Source of the DNA: Flavobacterium anhuiense
GTDB lineage: Bacteria > Bacteroidota > Bacteroidia > Flavobacteriales > Flavobacteriaceae
Assembly: GCF_004151235.1 (NCBI RefSeq)
Contig: NZ_JUIV01000017.1
Span: forward strand, 62,001-126,000
Direction of reading: 5' to 3'
Length of the DNA: 64,000 nucleotides
Position numbers and translations under genes: made by a program
Shown here: positions 54,142 through 62,742 of the stretch, in pieces
Layout: each line of letters begins with the position of its first letter
How positions within the stretch are numbered: the stretch's first letter is position 1
The notes under the pieces: generated by a model
What the model was told of the DNA's origin: nothing
The model's database searches: none
Seen by the model: the letters and a program-made list of their open reading frames with translations, nothing else

Positions 54142-54420
54142 ATGAAAAAGAGTAGCCGCAAAGAATTAACTCCGGAACAAAGCGAAAGACTTGTTTCGTT
54201 AGCTTTAGAAGAAAGAAATCCATTTGAAATTATAAAAAAAGAGTTTGGATTGGCAGAAAAAGAAGTCCTGGACATTATGAAAAAGAAAATGCCTCTTGAA
54301 AAATTTGAGATGTGGAAAAAGAAGGCAATTGCGAATAAGCCAAAACCAAAACCAGTTAAAATAGATGATTTTGATGAAGATTTGGACGGAAAATATTATA
54401 TCAAGAATAAATTAGACTAA
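54142..54420 (+). CDS. DUF2805/TIGR03643-type small protein
   Basis: Protein of 92 residues with no signal peptide. ELTPEQSERLVSLALEERNP (8-27), then FEIIKKEFGLAEKEVLDIMK and MPLEKFEMWKKKA form a helix-turn-helix-like layout typical of this small conserved family (DUF2805). The C-terminal 25 residues are Pro/Lys/Asp-rich. It might bind nucleic acid, but no function has been shown that I know of. A terminator directly follows. Confidence 0.78.
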   Translation: MKKSSRKELTPEQSERLVSLALEERNPFEIIKKEFGLAEKEVLDIMKKKMPLEKFEMWKKKAIANKPKPKPVKIDDFDEDLDGKYYIKNKLD

Positions 54421-54427
54421 CATAGAG

Positions 54428-54453
54428 CTCCTGTTTTTCAGGAGTTTTTTTTT
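54428..54453 (+). terminator. Terminator after the DUF2805-like gene
   Basis: CTCCTG and CAGGAG close a 5-base U loop, followed by nine U, 7 bp after the stop codon. Confidence 0.85.
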
Positions 54454-54530
54454 ATAGTTAAAATTATTGTGATTTTTTAGTAACTTTTTAATGCTTTTTG
54501 TGTCAAATATAATTAACTAAACATATACAA

Positions 54531-56387
54531 ATGAAAAAAATACTTTACACCTTAGCTCTAGCGGTCACTTTTTGGAGCTGTAAAACAGGGAGCACTGGAG
54601 CCGCAAAAAGTAATATAGTTGAAGTTAATATCAATCTAACAGATGTTAAAGACGATAAAGTCTTAGTAACAGTCACACCACCAGCCATTAAGACGGATGA
54701 AATTGTTTATAGTATTCCGAAAACCGTTCCTGGTACGTATTCAACAGACAACTACGGAAAATATTCTGAAGACTTCAGAGCATTTGATGCTAAAGGAAAT
54801 CCGCTTACGGTAAAAAGATTAGACGATAATTCTTGGTCTATTTCAAATGCAAAAGCATTAAAAAAAATCACTTATTTGGTAAACGATACTTTCGATACTG
54901 AAAAAGGAACTGGATTTGGAAATGATGATGTTTTCTCTCCAGCAGGAACAAACATTGATGCGGGAAAAAATTTCATGGTAAATACTCACGGATTTGTGGG
55001 GTATTTTAAAGATAAATTGGATGTTCCGTACAAAGTTACTATCACACATCCTGAAACACTTTGGGGGGCAACTTCTATGACAGATCAAGATGCAAGCAAT
55101 ACTTCTGATGTATTCACGACTTCTCGTTATGCTATTTTGGTAGAAAACCCAATTATGTATTCTAAACCTGATTACACTACTTTTAATGTAAACGGAATGG
55201 ACATCTTAATTGCCGTATACTCTCCTACTGGAAAATATACTGCTGAAAGCATTACTCCAGAAATGAAAACGATGATGACAGCACAGAAAAACTTTTTAGG
55301 GAAAGTAAATTCTACTAAAAAATATACTGTGTTATTATACTTATCAAGTATGGCAAAAGATGATGCTCACGGTTTTGGAGCTTTAGAGCACCCAACTGCT
55401 ACTACGGTAGTTTTGCCAGAATCTATGCCAAAAGAAAAATTGGTAGAATCTATGAAAGATGTGGTTTCTCATGAGTTCTTTCATATTGTAACTCCATTAA
55501 CAATTCACTCAAAAGAAATTCAGTATTTTGATTACAATGCACCAAAAATGTCTGAGCATTTATGGATGTATGAAGGTGTAACAGAATATTTTGCTAATCT
55601 TTTCCAAATCAACCAAGGTTTGATTGACGAAGCTGAATTCTACACTCGTATTGCAGATAAAATTGCACAATCTAAACAATTAGATGATACAATGTCTTTT
55701 ACTGTAATGAGTAAAAATGTATTAGAACAGCCTTATAAAGACCAATACTTAAATGTCTACCAAAAAGGAGCTTTAATTGGAATGTGCATCGATATTATCA
55801 TTAGAGAAAAAAGCAACGGAGAAAGAGGTATTTTGGATTTAATGCATAAATTATCTGATGAATATGGTGTTGAAAAACCGTTCAATGACGATGAATTATT
55901 TGCCAAAATCACTTCATTGACTTATCCTGAAGTTGGAGAATTTTTAAACAAATATGTGGCTGGAACTACTCCAATTCCTTATGATTTTTACTTAGCAAAA
56001 GTTGGTGTTACAAAAGCAATGGAGAAAAAAACTGGAAATCCGTTTATCAAAGGACAAACTCCATACATAACTGTCGATAAAGCAACAAAAGAAATCGCAG
56101 TTCGCCCAGATTCAGAATCTGTTGATTTCTATAAAAACTTAAATTTAAAAGGTGGCGATAAAATCTTAGCTGTAAACAACAAATCATACAATTTGGACAA
56201 CATTTATGATTTAATTACTGAAAGTGAAAACTGGAAAGATAATGACCCTATTACTTTGAAAGTAAAACGTGGCGGAAAAGAAGAAACCATTAAAGGAACT
56301 GTAAAATTGCCATTTGAAGAAGCTGAAACTTTTAAAGCGACCGATGCTTCAAAAGAGAAACTTAAAAACGCATGGTTAAAAGGTTAA
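54531..56387 (+). CDS. M61-family metallopeptidase with PDZ domain, lipoprotein
   Basis: Protein of 618 residues with a lipoprotein signal (VTFWSC, lipid Cys17). The N-terminal beta domain (about 30-230) is followed by the zinc peptidase domain with HEFFH at 314-318 and Glu348 in YEGVTEYFAN as third ligand. A PDZ domain is near the C-terminus (about 520-600, KGGDKILAVNNKSYNLDNIY). The M61 family resembles glycyl aminopeptidases. It is attached to a membrane outside the cytoplasm, perhaps degrading peptides. Terminated by a hairpin at 56404. Confidence 0.92.
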   Translation: MKKILYTLALAVTFWSCKTGSTGAAKSNIVEVNINLTDVKDDKVLVTVTPPAIKTDEIVYSIPKTVPGTYSTDNYGKYSEDFRAFDAKGNPLTVKRLDDNSWSISNAKALKKITYLVNDTFDTEKGTGFGNDDVFSPAGTNIDAGKNFMVNTHGFVGYFKDKLDVPYKVTITHPETLWGATSMTDQDASNTSDVFTTSRYAILVENPIMYSKPDYTTFNVNGMDILIAVYSPTGKYTAESITPEMKTMMTAQKNFLGKVNSTKKYTVLLYLSSMAKDDAHGFGALEHPTATTVVLPESMPKEKLVESMKDVVSHEFFHIVTPLTIHSKEIQYFDYNAPKMSEHLWMYEGVTEYFANLFQINQGLIDEAEFYTRIADKIAQSKQLDDTMSFTVMSKNVLEQPYKDQYLNVYQKGALIGMCIDIIIREKSNGERGILDLMHKLSDEYGVEKPFNDDELFAKITSLTYPEVGEFLNKYVAGTTPIPYDFYLAKVGVTKAMEKKTGNPFIKGQTPYITVDKATKEIAVRPDSESVDFYKNLNLKGGDKILAVNNKSYNLDNIYDLITESENWKDNDPITLKVKRGGKEETIKGTVKLPFEEAETFKATDASKEKLKNAWLKG

Positions 56388-56403
56388 TTTCCTTTTACAA
56401 CAT

Positions 56404-56439
56404 AAAAAAAACCGACAAGTGATTGTCGGTTTTTTTTTA
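56404..56439 (+). terminator. Terminator after the M61 peptidase
   Basis: CCGACAA (56412-56418) pairs with TTGTCGG (56423-56429), with A-rich sequence before and nine U after. It can act in both directions. Confidence 0.85.
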
Positions 56440-56456
56440 TACTGTAATTTTCTAGG

Positions 56457-56537
56457 TTTGTCAGGCTGAGCGGAGTCGAAGCCATCGCAAGTTAAATCCC
56501 CACTGAGTTGGGCTTCGACTCCGCTCAGCCTGACAAA
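56457..56537. repeat. Perfect 27-bp inverted repeat (CTGAGCGGAGTCG family)
   Basis: The left arm 56457-56483 (starts TTTGTCAGGCTGAGCGG) is the exact complement of the right arm 56511-56537, with a 27-base loop. It lies between convergent genes. A similar copy lies at 57081-57149 and half a copy at 61281-61304. Confidence 0.9.
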
Positions 56538-56544
56538 AAAGAGT

Positions 56545-56988
56545 TTATTTCTTTACAGGAAATTTCCAATCAAATTCATCTTTGTTGTTGATAATCGCTC
56601 CAATTTCAAACTTCACTACCTCATCAAATTCTGTTTGAAGGATAAACCAGTTGTCTTCGTTGAAGTAGTTTTCGAAAGTATCAAAAGTTTCCTGATTGTA
56701 TTTTGTAATTTGTTTTGCAGCGAAATCTTTCTTTACATCAGCAATTTTTCTTCCGATTATTTTGAATCCGAAAACTTCCAGATCATTGCTTGAAGCTACA
56801 ATATACCCTAATTTAAGATCTTCTTCTTCGTAGAAAGTTAGTCTCATTTTATGAGAGTTGTAAACAAAAATCACATTATCGTCTTCGTCTTTATAATTTT
56901 TATCAGGTTTTCCTAAAGCTGCTGTTACGTCATTCTGCTTCATTCCGAAAAGCAGTTTATCTATTCCTGATTTTAAATTGATCTTCAT
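56545..56988 (-). CDS. Unknown conserved cytoplasmic protein
   Basis: About 147 residues from the ATG at 56988 (MKINLKSGIDKLLFGMKQND). A frame 75 bp longer exists but its first part lies in a CACGAATT-type repeat stretch, so I use the inner start. The sequence has a SmpA-like ring of residues (FGMKQNDVTAALGKPDKNYK) followed by mixed beta strands, with many Asp/Glu/Lys. No signal peptide. The FGM.xxDVxxxLGKP pattern resembles small proteins that bind a partner, but the family is not known to me. Function unknown. Confidence 0.65.
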   Translation of the reverse strand: MKINLKSGIDKLLFGMKQNDVTAALGKPDKNYKDEDDNVIFVYNSHKMRLTFYEEEDLKLGYIVASSNDLEVFGFKIIGRKIADVKKDFAAKQITKYNQETFDTFENYFNEDNWFILQTEFDEVVKFEIGAIINNKDEFDWKFPVKK

Positions 56989-57080
56989 ATTGATTGTCTT
57001 TATTTGAAGTGCAAATTTCGTGAAGTTTTTTGTTGTTTTGCCACGAATCGCACAAATTTTCACGAATTAAAATAGTATCG

Positions 57081-57149
57081 TTTGTCAGGCTGAGCGGAGT
57101 CGAAGCCCTCTTAAGCTAGAAAGCCCTTCGACTCCGCTCAGGGTGACAG
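57081..57149. repeat. Inverted repeat (CTGAGCGGAGTCG family), diverged copy
   Basis: The left arm 57081-57107 and right arm 57122-57149 share CTGAGCGGAGTCGAAG but differ at their outer and inner ends (GTCAGG against GTCACC). It follows the GH92 stop, read leftward, and may serve as its terminator. Confidence 0.8.
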
Positions 57150-57157
57150 ACGTAAAA

Positions 57158-59497
57158 CTAATTTTGATATAGCTTCTTATTTGGCTTGCTGCTCATATAA
57201 AACATAATCTTCCCACCATTTATAACATCTGCATGCTTTAAAAATGGTTTGTCCAATTGTTTACCGTTCATTAGAACTTTGTTCACAAAAACATTTTTAT
57301 CAGATTGATTTACCGTTTCAACTTCAAAGGTTTTTCCGTTTTCTAAATTCAAAGTAGCCTTTTTCAGTAACGGACTTCCTAATGCATATTCATCTGAACC
57401 TGGAGCAACTGGGTAAAATCCTAAACTGCTGAAAATATACCAAGCACTCATTTGCCCGAAATCATCATTTCCTCCTAAACCATCAGCGCCATTTCGGTAC
57501 ATTTTTTTCAAAATCATTCTAATTTTATCTTGAGCTTTCCAAGGAGAATCTGTCCAATTGTATAAATATACTACATGATGTGAAGGCTCATTTCCGTGAA
57601 CATAATTCCCAATAATTCCGTCTCTTGTAATGTCTTCTGTATTTTCAAAATATTTGTCTGGAAGATGCATATTGAATAATGAGTCTAAACGAACTTTGAA
57701 TTTCTCATTTCCGCCCATCAATTGAATCATATCAGAAGGATCTTGCGGAACGTACAGACTGTAATTCCAAGAGTTTCCTTCAATAAAACCTTGTCCGTGG
57801 GTATCTAATGGATCAAATTCTTTTTTAAAGGTTCCGTCGTTTAATTTTGGACGCATAAAACCTGTTTTCTCATCGTAAACATTTTTATAATTTTTCGATC
57901 TATTGATGAATTCATTATAAATAGCTGTCTTTCCTAATTTCTTTGCTGCCTGAGCGATTGCCCAATCATCATAAGCATATTCTAAAGTTTTAGAAACCGA
58001 AGCACCATTTTTATCTTCTGGAACATATCCTTTATTCATATAAAATTCTAAACCATCATAATACGGCACTTTTGCAGTATTAACACAAGCTTGAAGCGCT
58101 TTTTCGGCATCAAAACTGATATTGCCTTTTACAATTGCATCTGCCACAACCGAAACCGAATGATAGCCAATCATACACCAATTCTCGTTGGCATAATGCG
58201 ACCAGATTGGAAGCATTTTATGAACGCTTTGGTCTGAATGTGCCAACATCGAACTTACCATATCTCCGTTTCTTTTTGGCTGTATGATATTAAATAACGG
58301 ATGCAAAGCACGATACGTATCCCAAAGCGAATAACTTGTGTAATTAGTGAATTTCTCTGCTTTATGAACATTCATATCTAGACCTTTATAATTTCCGTCT
58401 AAATCCATGTATTCAGTTGGCCCCAAAAATGCATGATACATTGCAGTATAAAAATTAACCAAATCTTCTTTTTGAATAGTTTCAACCTGAACTTTATTCA
58501 GTTCCTTATTCCAAACTTCCTGACTTTGCTTTTTTACTTTTTCGAAATCCCAATCAGGAGTTTCTTTTTTCATGTTTTCTAATGCTCCTGCAGAACTTAC
58601 AGGTGACAATGCCATTTTGATTTTGATTTTCTCTCCTTCATTCGTATCAAAATCAAAAAACAATTTTAGATTTTGTCCTGCCATTTCTGGAAAATTTTTC
58701 GTTTGATCAAATCTTCCCCAGAAACCTCTATAAACACTTTTTTCTTGAGCCGCTTGTCCGTAACTTTTAATTGGTTTGTTGAAAGACATAGCAAAATAAA
58801 CCGTTCTAGTTCTTGCCCAACCGTTTGTCTGGCGATATCCTGTTATCAAAGTATCGTTTTCTACACGAACAAATGTCCAAACATTCTTTTTATCATAATT
58901 ATAAATCCCTGAAGTTAAATCTAAAATGATATGCGCCTCATCAGATTTTGGAAAAGTGTATTGATGCATTCCTACACGAGTTGTGGCTGTCAATTCTGCT
59001 TTAATTTTATGATCTTCCAAAAAAACACTGTAATAAGCCGGTTCAGCTTTTTCTGTAGAATGCGAAAATGCCGATCTATATCCAGATAAAGGTTTTGATG
59101 CCACACCTGGATTTAATTGTAGTTTACCGGTTGTTGGCATGATCAAGAAATCGCCTAAATCTGAATGTCCTGTTCCGCTAAAATGGGTATGGCTGAAGCC
59201 TACAATTGTTTTATCTTCATACTGGTATCCCGCACAATATTTGTAAACTTCTCCATTATATTTTCCGTTTAAGCTATAAGCAATAGTATCAGTTTCTGGG
59301 CTCAATTGCACGCTTCCAAAAGGAACTGTTGCGCCTGGATAAGTATGTCCCATTCTTGCTGTTCCAATCATCGGATCAACATACTGAATAAGGTTTCTTT
59401 TTTCAGCCACTTTCTTCTGTCCAATTACCGTATTGGATAAAGTGAACAGTAAAATTGATAGTCCGAAAAAATAATTTTTAAAGTTAATTCTAATCAT
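57158..59497 (-). CDS. GH92-family alpha-mannosidase, exported
   Basis: About 779 residues from the ATG at 59497 (MIRINFKNYFFG), which gives a signal peptide ending NTVIGQ. The frame could begin 99 bp earlier but that would bury the signal. Family GH92 hallmarks are YVDPMIGTARMGHTYPGATV near the start, CAGYQYEDKTIVGFSHTHFS, and near the C-terminus GGNDDFGQMSAWYIFSSLGF. GH92 enzymes are calcium-dependent exo-alpha-mannosidases, often acting on N-glycans or mannans. It is single, away from the PUL, and may still act on host or fungal glycoproteins. Confidence 0.93.
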   Translation of the reverse strand: MIRINFKNYFFGLSILLFTLSNTVIGQKKVAEKRNLIQYVDPMIGTARMGHTYPGATVPFGSVQLSPETDTIAYSLNGKYNGEVYKYCAGYQYEDKTIVGFSHTHFSGTGHSDLGDFLIMPTTGKLQLNPGVASKPLSGYRSAFSHSTEKAEPAYYSVFLEDHKIKAELTATTRVGMHQYTFPKSDEAHIILDLTSGIYNYDKKNVWTFVRVENDTLITGYRQTNGWARTRTVYFAMSFNKPIKSYGQAAQEKSVYRGFWGRFDQTKNFPEMAGQNLKLFFDFDTNEGEKIKIKMALSPVSSAGALENMKKETPDWDFEKVKKQSQEVWNKELNKVQVETIQKEDLVNFYTAMYHAFLGPTEYMDLDGNYKGLDMNVHKAEKFTNYTSYSLWDTYRALHPLFNIIQPKRNGDMVSSMLAHSDQSVHKMLPIWSHYANENWCMIGYHSVSVVADAIVKGNISFDAEKALQACVNTAKVPYYDGLEFYMNKGYVPEDKNGASVSKTLEYAYDDWAIAQAAKKLGKTAIYNEFINRSKNYKNVYDEKTGFMRPKLNDGTFKKEFDPLDTHGQGFIEGNSWNYSLYVPQDPSDMIQLMGGNEKFKVRLDSLFNMHLPDKYFENTEDITRDGIIGNYVHGNEPSHHVVYLYNWTDSPWKAQDKIRMILKKMYRNGADGLGGNDDFGQMSAWYIFSSLGFYPVAPGSDEYALGSPLLKKATLNLENGKTFEVETVNQSDKNVFVNKVLMNGKQLDKPFLKHADVINGGKIMFYMSSKPNKKLYQN

Positions 59498-59638
59498 TTT
59501 AAGTTTTTTTATTTTTTGAAATCTTTGTGCTTTCATTTCATGCAGAAAAGTACAACAAAAACTGTTTTTAAAAAACATAAATTTAGCAGAGCTCAAAAGG
59601 TTTAAATATCTTTGGTATACTAAAAGCTGAACCTAAAC

Positions 59639-60262
59639 ATGAAAAAATATCTTTTAATTTTACTTTCTTTTTCTTCTTCATTTATTTTTTCTCAAAAAAT
59701 TGAAAGCCATAGATTAACGAAACAGGAAATTACCCAACGAGAACTCGAAAATCTAACTGATTTTCCTATTTACAGAGCGTTTGAGTTTAGCGATAAAGGC
59801 GGTGTTTATGAATTGGTTTTGGGCGAAAATCAGAAAACAATTTCCAAGAAAGATACTTTAAATACAAAAATACAAGCAGTTTGTGTGATTAATGATCACG
59901 GCGGATTTTTAAATCAATGGAAAATTAATGATTTGCTTGAAGATACTCTCCCAAAAGAAACAAACATTTGGTTCTGGACAAAATATTGCAGTACAAAAGA
60001 TATTGATGGCGATGCTTATATTGAACCCGTTATTGTTTATGGAACTCGCAACGAAGATGGCTATATAAGACGCGTAAAAATTATTACGGTTTATAAAAAC
60101 AAAAAATATGTGATTCGTGCAGTTGAATGCGATTTTGATAATTGCAGAAGCTTTGAAAAAGATCAGAGTTGGAATACGCTTCCGCAGAAAATAAAAACGT
60201 ATATCAATCAATTAACTGAAAAAATGAGAAAAGAACAGAATGTGCTTTTGAAAAACGGCTAA
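59639..60262 (+). CDS. Exported protein of unknown function
   Basis: Protein of 207 residues with a signal peptide (about 1-18, ends IFSQ). The centre has WTKYCSTKDIDGDAYIEPVI with an Asp-rich loop (DIDGDAYIEP) that may bind calcium, as in similar flavobacterial proteins that databases tie to surface polysaccharide by name only. The body is beta-rich. A TATCTTTG minus-7 box lies at 59607-59614, about 25 bp before the ATG. It is divergent from the GH92 gene. Function unknown. Confidence 0.7.
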   Translation: MKKYLLILLSFSSSFIFSQKIESHRLTKQEITQRELENLTDFPIYRAFEFSDKGGVYELVLGENQKTISKKDTLNTKIQAVCVINDHGGFLNQWKINDLLEDTLPKETNIWFWTKYCSTKDIDGDAYIEPVIVYGTRNEDGYIRRVKIITVYKNKKYVIRAVECDFDNCRSFEKDQSWNTLPQKIKTYINQLTEKMRKEQNVLLKNG

Positions 60263-60282
60263 ATAAATAATTGATATTGCCT

Positions 60283-60813
60283 TTATAATTTAATTTTATT
60301 CTTTAATATTTTTTTTATCTGCCAAAAGATTCCAAATATACCCCCAATTGCTCCTCCTGCGTAACTAAACTTATGCATTTCAGAAACAGCAATTAGATTT
60401 TTCACGTTTTCTATTTGAAGAGGAAAACAACAAGTGGACTCTAAACTTGAAAAACCTAGAAATCCGTAACATAGTCCTAGTAAACCGATTATTGTTGTTG
60501 TAGTCAACATTATAATTATTGCTGTACTAATACTTTTTATCATTTCTTTTGTATTACCACTAAAGAACCCGATAAAACCAAAGATAAATCCAGCGGATAA
60601 ACCCATCCACCAAACAGACCATACACCAATAATTGAAGCAGTTAATCTTGGAGTGTTTCTTCCGTATTCAACAAAACCAAATTTTTCAAACAAATATTCT
60701 GTGAAAAATTCGTCTGAAATTGTATAAGTGAATTGATTGTGTAAAACGCCGAAAAGTGTGGCGATAAGAATACTTAAAAAGATACTAGAAACTAAGACAA
60801 TTGCTTTTTTCAT
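60283..60813 (-). CDS. Unknown membrane protein
   Basis: Protein of 176 residues with about four membrane segments (about 5-25, 60-85, 90-120, 150-168). Small and Gly-rich segments such as LSAGFIFGFIGFFSG and YAGGAIGGIFGIFWQ suggest tightly packed helices. The C-terminus is basic (KKILKNKIKL). It lies 24 bp after the gene at 60838 in the same direction, so it is probably cotranscribed. No family recognised. Confidence 0.65.
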   Translation of the reverse strand: MKKAIVLVSSIFLSILIATLFGVLHNQFTYTISDEFFTEYLFEKFGFVEYGRNTPRLTASIIGVWSVWWMGLSAGFIFGFIGFFSGNTKEMIKSISTAIIIMLTTTTIIGLLGLCYGFLGFSSLESTCCFPLQIENVKNLIAVSEMHKFSYAGGAIGGIFGIFWQIKKILKNKIKL

Positions 60814-60837
60814 TTTACATTTTGTAATAAATGAAAT

Positions 60838-61194
60838 CTACTCATTCATTTCATCATAACGTTCCGGAACTTGTGGATCGTAAAGCGGACATTTGAATTC
60901 TTCCATGATATCTACTAATTTATTCATGGTTTTTCCTTCTGTTCCGTAGCAGTCAATTTTTATACTTTGAGGTGTTGTAATAACTTGAAATGCACCTTTC
61001 CCTTTTGGATTCTTCCAGCTATTTTCGTCAACACGTTCCCATTCAGAAAAAACAGAATTGATTCTATTTACTATTACTTCAACTTGAAGTTCAGCTAAAC
61101 CTTCAACTTCTTGTTTTTCAACAAGCAATTCATAAACTTCCTGATTGTTCAGGTAAATTTCGTCTAGATATCTCCAAAAAAGTAATTCGTACAT
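60838..61194 (-). CDS. Unknown small acidic protein
   Basis: Protein of 118 residues, rich in Glu and Leu in the first half (MYELLFWRYLDEIYLNNQEV, YELLVEKQEVEGLAELQVEV) with likely helical structure, then a beta-like part (GAFQVITTPQSIKIDCYGTE). No signal peptide, membrane segment or recognised motif. It is probably the first of two leftward genes with 60283-60813. Such short pairs are sometimes toxin-immunity or phage-related, but nothing here shows it. Function unknown. Confidence 0.6.
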   Translation of the reverse strand: MYELLFWRYLDEIYLNNQEVYELLVEKQEVEGLAELQVEVIVNRINSVFSEWERVDENSWKNPKGKGAFQVITTPQSIKIDCYGTEGKTMNKLVDIMEEFKCPLYDPQVPERYDEMNE

Positions 61195-61209
61195 AATTAA
61201 ATATTTTTA

Positions 61210-61341
61210 AACCATATAAGTGATACAAGAAAATATAAATTCTTTCTGATTAGAATAGAAAGCTGTCAAATCAAAACGGGGCTTCGACTTCGTTCAGCCT
61301 GACAATCTAACTTAAAATGAACTTATATCACTTATATGGTT
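61210..61341. repeat. 16-bp inverted repeat enclosing a half CTGAGCGGAG-type element
   Basis: AACCATATAAGTGATA at 61210-61225 is the exact complement of 61326-61341, which is followed by a T-rich run. Inside, 61281-61304 is one arm only of the GTCAGGCTGAACGAAGTCG-like element. The element sits just past the purM-type stop codon. Confidence 0.7.
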
Positions 61342-61348
61342 ATTTTTT

Positions 61349-62527
61349 TTAATAGTTGAATGTTCCGTATTCGCTAGTAATTGTAAGTTTTTTAGAATCT
61401 GATGCTTCTACTCTACCAACAATTTGTGCATCAACATTGAATGATTTAGAAATTTCAATGATATCTTGAGCGATATTTTCTGGAACGTAAAGCTCCATTC
61501 TGTGACCACAGTTGAAAACTTGATACATTTCTTTCCAATCTGTTTTTGATTGCTCCTGAATTAACTTGAACAATGGCGGAACTAGAAATAAATTGTCTTT
61601 TATAACGTGCAAATCTTTTACAAAATGTAAAATTTTAGTCTGCGCACCACCACTGCAGTGCACCATTCCGTGAATATCTTCTGGAGTATATTTATCTAAA
61701 ATCTTTTTGATAATTGGAGCGTAAGTTCTTGTTGGAGAAAGCACTAACTGACCCGCGTTTATTGGGCTGTTTTCTACTTCATCAGTCAGATTTACTTGTC
61801 CTGAATAAATTAATTCTTCTGGAACTGCAGCATCGTAGCTTTCAGGGTATTTTTTAGCTAAATATTTTCCGAAAACGTCGTGACGTGCAGAAGTTAATCC
61901 GTTACTTCCCATTCCGCCGTTATAGCTTTTTTCGTAAGTCGCCTGACCAAAAGAAGCCAAACCAACAATTACATCTCCTGCTTGAATGTTTGCATTATCT
62001 ACAACATCAGAACGTTTCATTCTTGCTGTTACCGTAGAGTCTACAATAATCGTTCTTACCACATCTCCAACATCGGCAGTTTCTCCTCCTGTTGAATGAA
62101 TCGTAACTCCAAATGATTTTAATTCGTTGATTAATTCTTCTGTTCCGTTGATGATGGCAGAAATAACTTCGGCAGGAATTAAATTTTTATTTCTTCCAAT
62201 AGTTGAAGAAAGCAGAATATTATCTGTTGCACCAACACATAATAAATCATCAATATTCATGATTAAGGCATCTTGAGCAATTCCTTTCCAAACTGAAAGA
62301 TCTCCAGTTTCTTTCCAATACATATAAGCCAAAGATGACTTCGTACCCGCTCCGTCAGCATGCATAATAAGGCAGTGCTCATCATCGTGTGTTAAATAAT
62401 CAGGAACGATTTTGCAGAATGCCTGCGGAAATAAACCTTTGTCAATATTTTTTATAGCGTTATGTACGTCTTCTTTTGATGCCGAAACACCTCTTTGTGC
62501 ATATCTTTTGCTAGAATCTGAACTCAT
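61349..62527 (-). CDS. purM: AIR synthase (phosphoribosylformylglycinamidine cyclo-ligase type)
   Basis: Protein of 392 residues of the AIR synthase superfamily, which closes the imidazole ring in purine synthesis with ATP. RYAQRGVSASKEDVHNAIKN, MHADGAGTKSSLAYMYWKET and MNIDDLLCVGATDNILLSST form the ATP/dimer domain, and a C-terminal domain contains VHCSGGAQTKILHFVK. It is longer than E. coli PurM (about 345), as usual in Bacteroidota. I assign purM with moderate confidence because the Bacteroidota form is sometimes only called AIR synthase related. A TATCTTTG box lies at 62554-62561 (leftward), 26 bp before the ATG. Confidence 0.85.
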   Translation of the reverse strand: MSSDSSKRYAQRGVSASKEDVHNAIKNIDKGLFPQAFCKIVPDYLTHDDEHCLIMHADGAGTKSSLAYMYWKETGDLSVWKGIAQDALIMNIDDLLCVGATDNILLSSTIGRNKNLIPAEVISAIINGTEELINELKSFGVTIHSTGGETADVGDVVRTIIVDSTVTARMKRSDVVDNANIQAGDVIVGLASFGQATYEKSYNGGMGSNGLTSARHDVFGKYLAKKYPESYDAAVPEELIYSGQVNLTDEVENSPINAGQLVLSPTRTYAPIIKKILDKYTPEDIHGMVHCSGGAQTKILHFVKDLHVIKDNLFLVPPLFKLIQEQSKTDWKEMYQVFNCGHRMELYVPENIAQDIIEISKSFNVDAQIVGRVEASDSKKLTITSEYGTFNY

Positions 62528-62612
62528 GAAAATTAGTTTGTGTTGATGTGCTGCAAAGATAATCCCTTTTTTTAATTCTTTGACTTATTCGATTATTTGA
62601 TTCTAAAAAAAA

Positions 62613-62722
62613 TTGCCACGAATTACACAAATTTTCACAAATTTTTATCCTTTCTATAAAATCATCTTCATGTGAAGATTTTTGAAAAAATTAATTTGCG
62701 TGAATTTGTATAATTCGTGGCA
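62613..62722. repeat. CACGAATT-word inverted repeat with inner hairpin
   Basis: The left arm 62613-62644 (TTGCCACGAATTACACAAAT) pairs imperfectly with the right arm 62693-62722 (ends AATTCGTGGCAA). Between them lies a smaller hairpin at about 62659-62685 (AAATCATCTTCA and TGAAGATTTTT). Confidence 0.8.
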
Positions 62723-62742
62723 AAAACTATATTCCAAAATTA

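Noticed and set aside
60283..61194. Toxin-immunity pair
   Set aside because: Two small genes of unknown function in tandem, but no toxin motif, no repeat of immunity genes and no polymorphic-toxin neighbour is visible.
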